Counted from the first letter of the stretch, positions 1 through 5,267 are shown. The stretch: 7,692 bases of DNA from an uncultured Porphyromonadaceae bacterium (GCA_937898265.1 CALEJM010000215.1:1-7692), one strand, 5' to 3'. A program made the numbers and translations. The notes: generated by a model not told the origin, from the sequence alone.

Positions 1-1084
1 TGTATGAGACATCGGCCAGCCACCAATATCCGGCAAGACTCTGCAGGGTGTGCTCATATATGTTCCTGCCGCTCTTGGCAGCCCAACCACGGTAGAGATT
101 GTTCTTGATGCAGTGGGTGTGTCCGGAAAGTACGTGCACGTTCTTGAAATTGTTCTTGAAGGCACTCATTACGCCGCTCTGAGTTCCCTGGTCACCGCCG
201 GCTGCGGAGGAAAGAGGAGCGTGTACGCAAAGTATACCTATCTTGTTGCTAGCACCGCTGACCTTGGAAATGTCATCCCTGAGCCAGGCCACCTGCTCGT
301 CGGTGAAGCCCTCACGGGTGCTCGGCGTCTGTCCGGCAACTCCGCTACCGGTGGCAATCAGGTCATCCATCACCACAACGTGGGCATTGCCAATATCGAA
401 AGAGTAGTTGGTGGGACCGAACTTGCTGACAAAGGAGGCACCCAGGGTCAGATACCAGTTGTTCTCTTGCATTTTCTTTGACCATTCGTCAACATTCAAC
501 TCCATGTCTGCACCCCAGACGATGCCTTGACTGTAGTCAAAACCGAAAGCATTCTCTTTGGTATAGTTCCAGTAGTTGCGTTGCATACCGCCCAACACTT
601 TGATGTTGATACCTTTGTAAGGTTGGAGGATGACACGTGCGCCACGGAGTGAGTTGTCGATGCCAAGGCTACGTTCTTCGTAGGTACGGAAGATAAAGCC
701 GCTACCGAATTGGTCGTAGAGGTTACCGATGGTGAATTTCACGTATTTGAACTTACCGTTGACATAGACATAAGGAAGTCCGTTGCCTGGGAAGTTCTGC
801 TCAAAGCCAGGGAGTGGGCGGGCGTTGAGTTCCACGCGGGCACCGGCATCGATGTACTTGCTGTTGAGTGCCAGGGTGATGTAGTTGTTTGATAAGAAAT
901 TATGCTCGTAGGTACCAGTTCCGATAGCCTCATCCACTTGTGGAATCAACATATCCGATTGGATGTTACCGTTGAGCGTCACGCCTTCACCATTGTGGTT
1001 TTTCTTCTCTTTCTTGTCCTTTGCGGCCACAGAAACAGAAGTTAAAACACAGAGTATGAGAAGGAAGAGAATTCGTTTTTTCAT
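1..1084 (-). CDS. Apparent in-frame chimera: DUF6029-type outer-membrane protein N-terminus joined to metallophosphoesterase C-terminus; partial at left edge
   Basis: An open frame of 361 codons starts at ATG 1084-1082 and has no stop before the left edge. Residues 1-21 form a Sec signal peptide (MKKR, a hydrophobic run, then SVAA). Residues 22 to about 221 resemble the N-terminal half of DUF6029-type Bacteroidetes outer-membrane proteins, including the stretches YDQFGSGFIFRTYEERSLGI and LRGARV, and strand-like segments such as WYLTLGASFVSK. From about residue 222 (FGPTNYSFDIGNAHVVVMDD) the protein is unlike a barrel and resembles Bacteroidetes calcineurin-like phosphoesterases. H288 (CVHAPL) and G321-H322-T-H324 (LSGHTH) are the last metal-site motifs of that superfamily, and YEHTLQSLAGYWW resembles its C-terminal domain. 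The earlier D-x-H, GD-x-x-D and GNHD motifs are absent, so the enzyme half cannot be complete. The start is supported by the signal peptide. Either both halves are truncated genes joined by assembly or recombination, or this is a real fusion; I favour the first. Confidence 0.75.
   Translation of the reverse strand, partial: MKKRILFLLILCVLTSVSVAAKDKKEKKNHNGEGVTLNGNIQSDMLIPQVDEAIGTGTYEHNFLSNNYITLALNSKYIDAGARVELNARPLPGFEQNFPGNGLPYVYVNGKFKYVKFTIGNLYDQFGSGFIFRTYEERSLGIDNSLRGARVILQPYKGINIKVLGGMQRNYWNYTKENAFGFDYSQGIVWGADMELNVDEWSKKMQENNWYLTLGASFVSKFGPTNYSFDIGNAHVVVMDDLIATGSGVAGQTPSTREGFTDEQVAWLRDDISKVSGASNKIGILCVHAPLSSAAGGDQGTQSGVMSAFKNNFKNVHVLSGHTHCIKNNLYRGWAAKSGRNIYEHTLQSLAGYWWLADVSY
398..430 (-). 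other. Junction between outer-membrane-protein-like and phosphoesterase-like coding sequence
   Basis: Family resemblance switches around residues 220-223 (SKFG). To the right (higher coordinates) the frame encodes DUF6029-like sequence, to the left metallophosphoesterase-like sequence. By hand count, isoleucine codons are 11 ATC, 2 ATT and 1 ATA before the junction, but 1 ATC, 3 ATT and 3 ATA after it. Arginine AGG occurs only after it (twice). The counts are small, but they point the same way as the homology switch. I see no IS end, target duplication or long repeat at the junction. Confidence 0.6.
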
Positions 1085-1125
1085 GCGTTTCTGTTTGTTG
1101 TGTTTTCTATCCTTATTACACCATC

Positions 1126-1157
1126 AGAGAGCGCCTGCCTTTCGGCAGGTGCCCTCT
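1126..1157 (-). other. Stable hairpin with GAAA tetraloop between the tlpA-like gene and the outer-membrane-protein gene
   Basis: Bases 1126-1139 pair with 1144-1157. There is one A-C mismatch (1130/1153) and one G-U pair (1133/1150). Read on the minus strand, the loop is GAAA closed by C-G, a GNRA-type tetraloop. It begins 30 nt after the TlpA-like stop codon and ends about 41 nt before the next start. No T-run follows on the minus strand, so it is not a classical intrinsic terminator. An mRNA-stabilising stem or partial attenuator that sets unequal expression of the two genes is more likely. No TAnnTTTG promoter lies between it and the downstream gene. Confidence 0.6.
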
Positions 1158-1187
1158 TTCAGTGTATTTATTTATCTTACGTTGCTC

Positions 1188-1673
1188 TTACTTGCCAAGG
1201 AGTTCGCGAACCTTCTCGATGAGATGTTCTTCTGAACCGTCGGTGTAGCCACTGCGTTGGTCAGCGATGTTGCCCTCGCCGTCGATCACAAACACTGCAG
1301 GAATCATGTTGACACCCAAAGCACGTTTGAAGTCGCCGTTAGGATCGAGGAGCACTTCGTATTCCCAACCGAATCCGTCAACCAAAGGTTTTACCTTTTG
1401 GATGTTTTGTGCCTCGTCGATAGAGATGGCGATAACTTTTACGCCGGTCTCTTCCTGCCAGTCAGGATAAACTTCATGGATTGCTTTCAACTCGCGTTGG
1501 CAAGGTTTGCACCAAGTAGCGAAGAAGCTGATGATAAAAGGTTTACCGTCGTTTGACAGCTCAGCGGTGTTGACTGTTTTGCCCTCGATGTTCTTCAAAT
1601 CAACTGAAGGAAGTTGAGCAAATGCCATCATGCTCAAGCTGAGCAAAACTACGAGTGATACTAATTTTTTCAT
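1188..1673 (-). CDS. Exported TlpA-like thioredoxin-family protein
   Basis: The protein has 161 residues. It has a Sec signal peptide (residues 1-19, MKKLVSLVVL to SMMAFA, cleavage before Q20) and a single AhpC/TSA-Redoxin-type thioredoxin fold. The active site is W54-C55-K56-P57-C58, and the expected cis-proline is P125 in MIPAVFVI. It should act in the periplasm as a disulfide reductase or oxidase; its partner is unknown. A longer in-frame start exists at 1769, but the signal peptide only makes sense from 1673, and the -7 element at 1754-1747 lies inside the extended frame, so 1673 is chosen. The gene has its own promoter. It is followed by a hairpin and an outer-membrane-protein start on the same strand. 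It is a complete gene with both cysteines present. A functional link to the ars-like cluster upstream is possible but not shown. Confidence 0.9.
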   Translation of the reverse strand: MKKLVSLVVLLSLSMMAFAQLPSVDLKNIEGKTVNTAELSNDGKPFIISFFATWCKPCQRELKAIHEVYPDWQEETGVKVIAISIDEAQNIQKVKPLVDGFGWEYEVLLDPNGDFKRALGVNMIPAVFVIDGEGNIADQRSGYTDGSEEHLIEKVRELLGK

Positions 1674-1746
1674 ATCTTCAAAGTGTTTATTTGTTTCTTT
1701 GTTATCTTTGACCCACCTCTCTTTGGAAGGTTTAATTTTGTGAACG

Positions 1747-1754
1747 CAAAGGTA
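1747..1754 (-). promoter_or_regulatory. Bacteroidetes -7 promoter element (TACCTTTG) of the tlpA-like gene
   Basis: On the minus strand the octamer TACCTTTG matches the Bacteroidetes -7 consensus TAnnTTTG. It would place the transcription start near 1740 and give a leader of about 65 nt before ATG 1673. No good TTTG -33 box is seen at 19-21 bp; a GTTG lies only about 12 bp upstream. The element separates this gene from the ars-like cluster, whose last stop is at 1840. Confidence 0.6.
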
Positions 1755-1839
1755 GTATTTTCTTTTCAACTATACGGCATCCTCGGCCAAAGAAATACAA
1801 TATATATTCTAATTAGGTTCAATTGGTGAGGAAAACCGA

Positions 1840-2808
1840 CTACAGAATCACGTTAAACAACCAGCCCAAGAGCATGATCATCAAAGCAATAGAGCCGAAG
1901 AAGATGCCAATCAGTTTCCATTGCATAACTTTTTTCAGCATCGTGGCTTCGGGGAGCGAGAGTCCGACCACCGACATCATAAACGACAATGCTGTGCCGA
2001 TGGGCACCCCTTTTGCCACCAAGACTTCGACGACAGGAACGATTCCGGCAGCATTGGAATACATCGGAACGGCAATCAGCACGCTGGCTGGCACGCCGAA
2101 GAGTCCGGCTTTCTGCATGAAGTCGGCGAAGAAGTTTTCGGGGACGTAGCCATGGATCGCAGCACCGATAGCGATACCGATTATCACATAAAGCAACACT
2201 CCTTTCACTATGCCGAGGGCTTCGCGAAGGATGCCTGGCAGACGTTTCAGGAATGGGACATGCTCCTCTTCCCATTCTGCTTCTTGCTGCATCTGAGCCT
2301 GTTGCATCTGAGCCACCCAAGGAGAGAGGAAACGCTCAAGATGAAGTTTGCCCAGCACAAAGCCGCCAATCATACCGAGCAGGATTCCGCTTACGACATA
2401 GATGAGGGTAATGCGCCAACCGAAAGTGCCGAGGAACATCGCCACTGCCACTTCGTTGACCAACGGCGAGGTGATAAGGAAAGAGAACGTAACACCCAAT
2501 GGGATACCTCCTTTCACAAAACCGATGAACAACGGAATGCTGGAGCAGGAGCAGAACGGCGTGATGGCGCCGAAGATGCTTGCCACGAGATATTGCAGTC
2601 CGTACATCTTGTGGGTGGTGAGGTAGTTACGGAGTTTGTCAATCGGGAAGTAAGCGTTGATAACTCCCATCACGCTGCTAATCAGGAAGAGAAGCAGCAA
2701 AATCTTCGTAGTGTCGTAAACAAAGAAGTTGAGCGCCTCGCCCAAATGGGTAGCAGGGTTCAACTGACAAACGGTGTATATCAGCCAATCGGCAAACTGT
2801 TGTAACAT
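1840..2808 (-). CDS. ArsP-type permease (DUF318/PF03773-like), putative metalloid efflux
   Basis: This 322-residue polytopic membrane protein has about eight hydrophobic segments in two halves, separated by a polar, Q/E-rich loop (residues about 167-186, QMQQAQMQQEAEWEEE). Each half carries a related re-entrant-like motif. In the first half it is TPFCSCSSIPLFIGFVKGG (C86 and C88) then PLGVTFSFLITSPLVNE; in the second it is VPMYSNAAGIVPVVEVLVAK then PIGTALSFMMSVVGLSLPE. This duplicated layout and the CxC motif fit the permease family that includes the trivalent organoarsenical exporter ArsP. The start lies 6 bp after the ArsG-like stop, and the gene closes the operon. Related permeases have been linked to Cu/Zn export, so the substrate is uncertain. 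The CxC pair is a plausible metalloid-binding site by inference. Confidence 0.85.
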   Translation of the reverse strand: MLQQFADWLIYTVCQLNPATHLGEALNFFVYDTTKILLLLFLISSVMGVINAYFPIDKLRNYLTTHKMYGLQYLVASIFGAITPFCSCSSIPLFIGFVKGGIPLGVTFSFLITSPLVNEVAVAMFLGTFGWRITLIYVVSGILLGMIGGFVLGKLHLERFLSPWVAQMQQAQMQQEAEWEEEHVPFLKRLPGILREALGIVKGVLLYVIIGIAIGAAIHGYVPENFFADFMQKAGLFGVPASVLIAVPMYSNAAGIVPVVEVLVAKGVPIGTALSFMMSVVGLSLPEATMLKKVMQWKLIGIFFGSIALMIMLLGWLFNVIL

Positions 2809-2814
2809 AGTTCT

Positions 2815-3528
2815 CTAAAAAAATATCATGTGGATATAGTAGATGCCTACAGCAACAAACAAGATGGCAACCAGACGGTTGAACCATTTTTGGAAAGCGG
2901 CCATGCGACCCATAAACCTGCCGAGCGACTGCACGCTGTAGGCAAGGATAAACGCCATGACAAGCACGGGGAACGCAGTGGCAAGGGCGTAGACCACGGG
3001 GAGGAGATAACCAGCAGTAGCGGTCACCGACATCGGAATCAGCATACCGAAATAGAGCAAACCGCTTGTGGGACAGAACGCAAGGGCAAACAAGACCCCG
3101 AGCACAAAACTGCCCAACGGTCCGCTCAACCGCTCCGACCAACTGTTGCCTTGGAAGCCGAACTTGCCGCCTAAAGAGATAAACTCGCTCAGCAACATCA
3201 AGAGTCCGATGGCCACTAAAGCGGGTCCAAGAATTTTCTCGCCCCATTGGGAGATGCCCATCTGGAGGTCGAAGACGTCAGCCCCTTTGCGCAAGATGAA
3301 GATCAGCACCGCTCCCAACACACTATAAGCCAGCGCTCTGCCAAGGGTATAAAGGAGTCCGTTCCAAAGCACACGCTTTTGCTGCGAGATGCCTTTTGAG
3401 ATGAATCCGATGGCGGTGATATTGGTAGCCAACGGACAAGGACTGACCGCCGTAAGTAATCCCAGCAAAAACGCTGTTACTACAGCAATCTGACTATTGT
3501 CCAGAAGGTTATGCAAAAACTCCATCAT
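2815..3528 (-). CDS. arsG: ArsG-like membrane protein of the CcdA/DsbD type
   Basis: This protein has 237 residues and six or seven transmembrane segments. It shows the CcdA/DsbD-type arrangement of one conserved cysteine in each half: C31 in LTAVSPCPLATN and C152 in FALAFCPTSGLLYFGML. Proteins of this kind next to arsF are named ArsG and described as aminobenzylarsenical efflux permeases. The two membrane cysteines equally suit a role in moving reducing equivalents from a cytoplasmic thioredoxin to an extracytoplasmic thioredoxin-fold partner. Both candidate partners are encoded immediately upstream. The frame offers two tandem ATG codons (3528 and 3525); the start is 21 bp after the ArsF-like stop. 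Family placement is firm at the CcdA-like level, less so for the transport function. Confidence 0.8.
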   Translation of the reverse strand: MMEFLHNLLDNSQIAVVTAFLLGLLTAVSPCPLATNITAIGFISKGISQQKRVLWNGLLYTLGRALAYSVLGAVLIFILRKGADVFDLQMGISQWGEKILGPALVAIGLLMLLSEFISLGGKFGFQGNSWSERLSGPLGSFVLGVLFALAFCPTSGLLYFGMLIPMSVTATAGYLLPVVYALATAFPVLVMAFILAYSVQSLGRFMGRMAAFQKWFNRLVAILFVAVGIYYIHMIFF

Positions 3529-3549
3529 AGCAAGAAGGGGTTCGTGAAG

Positions 3550-4020
3550 TTATTTCAAAGCGTTGGTCACCTTCTCAACGACCTCCTTACGGAAGGCAGT
3601 TGGGTCGGAATAGGCGTTTGAGAAGGCGAAGTCGGTGAGATTATGTACGCGCGCTTTGCCATTGCCGTGAGCAACCACGAAAAGTGCTGACCATGAGGCT
3701 TTATATTTCTTAGCCAAGGCGGCACCGGCGTCGGTGGAGGTGTCAACGATATTCACTTTCACTTTACCCTGTTTCACGAGGTCGGCCAATTCTTTATTCA
3801 AGAGGTTGTTGAGTTCTTTTTCAATAGCTATGCAAGTCTTACAACGCTGTTTACCATGGAGATAGAGAACCTCAACATAGTCAACAGATTTTTTAGCAGG
3901 AGTGGTTTGAGTACCAGTCTTGCACGACTGAGTTGTGCAGGTAGAACAGTTGCCAGTACATTGAGCCACAGCGGTCAACGCTGCAAAAACAAATGCGAAA
4001 AGCAATACGATTTTCTTCAT
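3550..4020 (-). CDS. arsF: Exported ArsF-like thioredoxin-fold protein with CxxC and a cysteine-rich N-terminus
   Basis: The protein has 156 residues. Residues 1-19 are a Sec signal peptide ending AVA, with likely cleavage before Q20. C21 is not in a proper lipobox because Q occupies the preceding position. The mature N-terminus has C21, C25, C28 and C33 within a short polar linker (CTGNCSTCTTQSC). A thioredoxin-like domain follows from about residue 46, with VLYLHGKQRCKTCIAIE carrying C60-x-x-C63. This motif resembles the family named ArsF, a nitrophenyl compound nitroreductase subunit. In this setting it would be an exported redox protein working with the small thioredoxin-fold protein (8 bp upstream) and the CcdA-like protein (21 bp downstream). 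The nitroreductase activity is taken from the family name and not visible in the sequence; no flavin or haem motif is seen. Confidence 0.8.
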   Translation of the reverse strand: MKKIVLLFAFVFAALTAVAQCTGNCSTCTTQSCKTGTQTTPAKKSVDYVEVLYLHGKQRCKTCIAIEKELNNLLNKELADLVKQGKVKVNIVDTSTDAGAALAKKYKASWSALFVVAHGNGKARVHNLTDFAFSNAYSDPTAFRKEVVEKVTNALK

Positions 4021-4028
4021 AATTACAC

Positions 4029-4268
4029 TTATTTATTGTTGTTTAAAAGTTCTTTGACTTGGTCTAAACTCATCTTGCCTTTGGCAACAACTTTTTCATC
4101 GATGACAACGGCAGGAAGGGTCATCACGTTGTAATTCATGATGTTGACAATGTCTTCTTCCTTGGTTACCGTCACGTTCAAGCCCATTTCGGCAACCGCT
4201 TTTTCTACTGTTGCGAACAATGCTTTGCATGTTGAGCAACCTGTTCCAAGAATCTTGATTTCTTTCAT
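4029..4268 (-). CDS. Small thioredoxin-fold redox protein (Thioredoxin_3 / redox-active disulfide protein 2 type)
   Basis: This is a complete 79-residue protein with no signal peptide, so it is cytoplasmic. It has C11-S-T-C14 at the end of the first strand (KILGTGCSTC) and the cis-proline P52 in VMTLPAVVIDEKVV. Both features and the length are typical of the miniature thioredoxins often found beside arsR and permease genes. It probably hands electrons to the membrane or exported partners encoded downstream, or reduces a bound metalloid directly. It could correspond to the ArsE component of an ArsEFG-type system, but I am not certain of that equivalence. It is preceded by a 93-bp gap holding a second operator-like repeat, and followed 8 bp later by the ArsF-like gene. 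Confidence 0.9.
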   Translation of the reverse strand: MKEIKILGTGCSTCKALFATVEKAVAEMGLNVTVTKEEDIVNIMNYNVMTLPAVVIDEKVVAKGKMSLDQVKELLNNNK

Positions 4269-4300
4269 ATATTTCTTATGTCTTTAGTTTTTCTGTTTTT

Positions 4301-4320
4301 GTTTCGTAGAGTAACGAACA
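4301..4320 (-). promoter_or_regulatory. Second, degenerate ArsR operator-like inverted repeat upstream of the small thioredoxin gene
   Basis: The minus strand reads TGTTCG, 8 bp, CGAAAC. The left arm is identical to the arm of the arsR promoter operator and the spacer length is the same. The right arm matches four of six bases, with flanking bases extending it as CGAAACAA. It sits 32-52 bp upstream of ATG 4268. No TAnnTTTG element is evident in the gap, so it may be an auxiliary site rather than a second promoter. Confidence 0.45.
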
Positions 4321-4361
4321 AGCGATGGATTTGTCAGTTTTTTCAAGCAGCAAGGAGCAGT

Positions 4362-4697
4362 CTATTCCGAACAGCCACAAGCGTCGTTTTCGGCGCAGGA
4401 GCACTGTCCGAGGAACTCGCCAAAGAGTTCACGCGCCAAACGCCAGTTTTCTTTGTTGATGCAGTATTTCACCTTCGGCGCTTCAATCTCACCTTGTATC
4501 AAACCAGCCTCTTTCAGTGCGTTAAGATGCTGCGACACGGTAGCTTTGGCAATCGGCAACTCCTCGTGGATATCGCCGAAATAGCAGGTGGTTCGCTGAG
4601 CCAAGAAGGTGCATATCGCAATGCGGGCGGGGTGCGCCAACGCCTTGGCAAACTTCGCCAAAAGGTCTTGTTTGATGGAGTAATCGCTTTGAGCCAT
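4362..4697 (-). CDS. arsR: ArsR/SmtB-family metalloregulatory repressor
   Basis: The protein has 111 residues, usual for the family. The winged helix-turn-helix is clear: AKALAHPARIAICTFLAQ (residues 16-34), then a recognition region IAKATVSQHLNALKEAGLI (49-67), then a wing ending VKYCINKENW. The classical ELCVCD metal motif is not kept: the aligned segment is TTCYFGDI, with only C38 in place. Instead there is a C-terminal cysteine cluster, C99, C101, C107 and C109 (QCSCAENDACGCSE). C-terminal cysteine sensors are known in several arsenic-responsive ArsR proteins, so an As(III) or organoarsenical inducer is a reasonable inference. The frame stays open upstream to 4955, but ATG 4697 is chosen because homology starts there and the promoter and operator lie just upstream. 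It is the first gene of the minus-strand cluster and is probably autoregulated. Confidence 0.92.
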   Translation of the reverse strand: MAQSDYSIKQDLLAKFAKALAHPARIAICTFLAQRTTCYFGDIHEELPIAKATVSQHLNALKEAGLIQGEIEAPKVKYCINKENWRLARELFGEFLGQCSCAENDACGCSE

Positions 4698-4711
4698 TTT
4701 GTTGATTTTTC

Positions 4712-4731
4712 TGTTCGCAAATATACGAACA
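4712..4731 (-). promoter_or_regulatory. ArsR operator: perfect inverted repeat TGTTCG-N8-CGAACA
   Basis: Arms at 4712-4717 and 4726-4731 are perfectly complementary, 6 bp each. The 8-bp centre (4718-4725) is itself the promoter -7 element, so a bound dimer would directly block sigma contact. The site lies 15-34 bp upstream of the arsR start. Its arm recurs at the same spacing at 4301-4320, which supports a real recognition sequence. Confidence 0.8.
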
Positions 4732-4748
4732 ATATATTTACAGACAAA
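4718..4748 (-). promoter_or_regulatory. Promoter of the arsR-led operon (TTTG-N19-TATATTTG)
   Basis: On the minus strand the -33 element TTTG lies at 4748-4745, and TATATTTG (matching TAnnTTTG) at 4725-4718. They are separated by exactly 19 bp, the usual Bacteroidetes spacing. Transcription should begin near 4711, leaving a very short leader of about 14 nt before ATG 4697. This is the strongest promoter match in the window. Confidence 0.82.
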
Positions 4749-4817
4749 GCAAATCCGACATTTTGAGGCAGAAACTTTCAACTCACTGATTCTTGGTGGA
4801 TTGAAGTGTCCCCAAAA

Positions 4818-4838
4818 GTCAAAAAATGACGTTTTGAC
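4818..4838. repeat. Inverted repeat GTCAAAA-N7-TTTTGAC
   Basis: The 7-bp arms are perfectly complementary around a 7-bp centre. An outer TCCC/GGGA pair flanks the element at unequal distances. It lies about 70 bp upstream of the arsR -33 box. It could be a regulator-binding site; no consensus from a known regulator is claimed. Confidence 0.4.
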
Positions 4839-4913
4839 ATGGGAAATTGTCGTTTGAAACACGCTGCAACAGTTTCGTTTTGGCAATTCGGAATCCGATT
4901 TTTTGAAAACTAA

Positions 4914-4926
4914 TTCGCTAAGCGAA
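4914..4926. repeat. Short palindrome TTCGCT-A-AGCGAA
   Basis: It is a perfect 6-bp inverted repeat around a single base in the middle of the divergent intergenic region. It is too short and tight to form a good hairpin, so a protein-binding site is the better reading if it is functional at all. Confidence 0.35.
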
Positions 4927-5236
4927 GGAAACAAAATCAGACCAACAGACACCAAATGGCGGCGGGGAGTTTTGTTTCGGAAATCGTTGCCGAGATTTGG
5001 TTTTCGCTATTTTTCTTTGCAGATTTTCCGCCGAGAAATGATTGCCGACGCGTTGGTTTCCTGGATTGCCGATACGAAATCGAGGCTAAAAATCTCAAAA
5101 CAAAATTCTCTCCTACGCAATCATTATCAGCAAGTAACGAAACGGAAACGACTGCCGGCATTTCTATTTACCCGTTTTCAAACCCTCAGCTGCGATATTA
5201 TCGCCCCCAACACACACCATTCAGCGAAAAAAATCG

Positions 5237-5244
5237 TACCTTTG
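5237..5244 (+). promoter_or_regulatory. Bacteroidetes -7 promoter element (TACCTTTG) of pgpH
   Basis: TACCTTTG matches TAnnTTTG and would start transcription near 5251, about 17 nt upstream of ATG 5268. No TTTG or TTG -33 box is seen at the expected distance. The leader is AT-rich with no Shine-Dalgarno sequence, as is common in this phylum. Confidence 0.6.
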
Positions 5245-5267
5245 CCCAATATTATATAGTATAGGCT

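Larger units (their letters stand above)
4749..5236. other. Divergent intergenic region, about 490 bp, no convincing gene
   Basis: This stretch separates the arsR promoter from the pgpH promoter. Frames of 74 to 118 codons are open on both strands, but their translations lack recognisable domains, signal peptides or start context, and they overlap one another. I therefore treat them as spurious. Two short inverted repeats (4818-4838 and 4914-4926) and an 8-bp palindrome TGCCGGCA (5153-5160) are visible, with several variations on TTGCCGA. I see no tRNA, rRNA, CRISPR or insertion-sequence end. It may hold a small RNA, or a remnant or interspersed repeat. Confidence 0.6.

Noticed and set aside
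50..481. Plus-strand open frame of 143 codons
   Set aside because: It is antisense to the continuous minus-strand coding frame, which has clear phosphoesterase motifs; the plus-strand translation has no recognisable domain.
1126..1157. Intrinsic terminator reading of the hairpin
   Set aside because: No T-run follows the stem in the direction of transcription, so it is listed as a hairpin of uncertain role.
1921..2805. Plus-strand open frame of 294 codons opposite the permease
   Set aside because: It is rich in His, Glu, Gln and Arg and has no family resemblance. It is the antisense shadow of a well-supported membrane-protein gene.
2678..3247. Minus-strand alternate-frame open reading frame of 189 codons across the ArsG-like and permease genes
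   Set aside because: It overlaps two good genes in another frame and its translation is Arg/Cys/His-rich with no domain.
4208..4218. TGTT-GCG-AACA palindrome resembling the ArsR operator arms
   Set aside because: It lies inside the small thioredoxin coding sequence, the arm spacing differs from the two N8 sites, and it is explained by codons for the protein.
4698..4955. N-terminal extension of the ArsR frame to ATG 4955
   Set aside because: The extension covers the promoter and operator and has no homology; the protein from ATG 4697 is already the normal family length.
4903..5264. Overlapping plus-strand frames (118 and 102 codons) and a minus-strand frame (4937-5161) in the divergent gap
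   Set aside because: They overlap each other, lack convincing start context or domains, and the plus-strand frames run into the pgpH promoter. I keep the region as a possible repeat or RNA locus instead.
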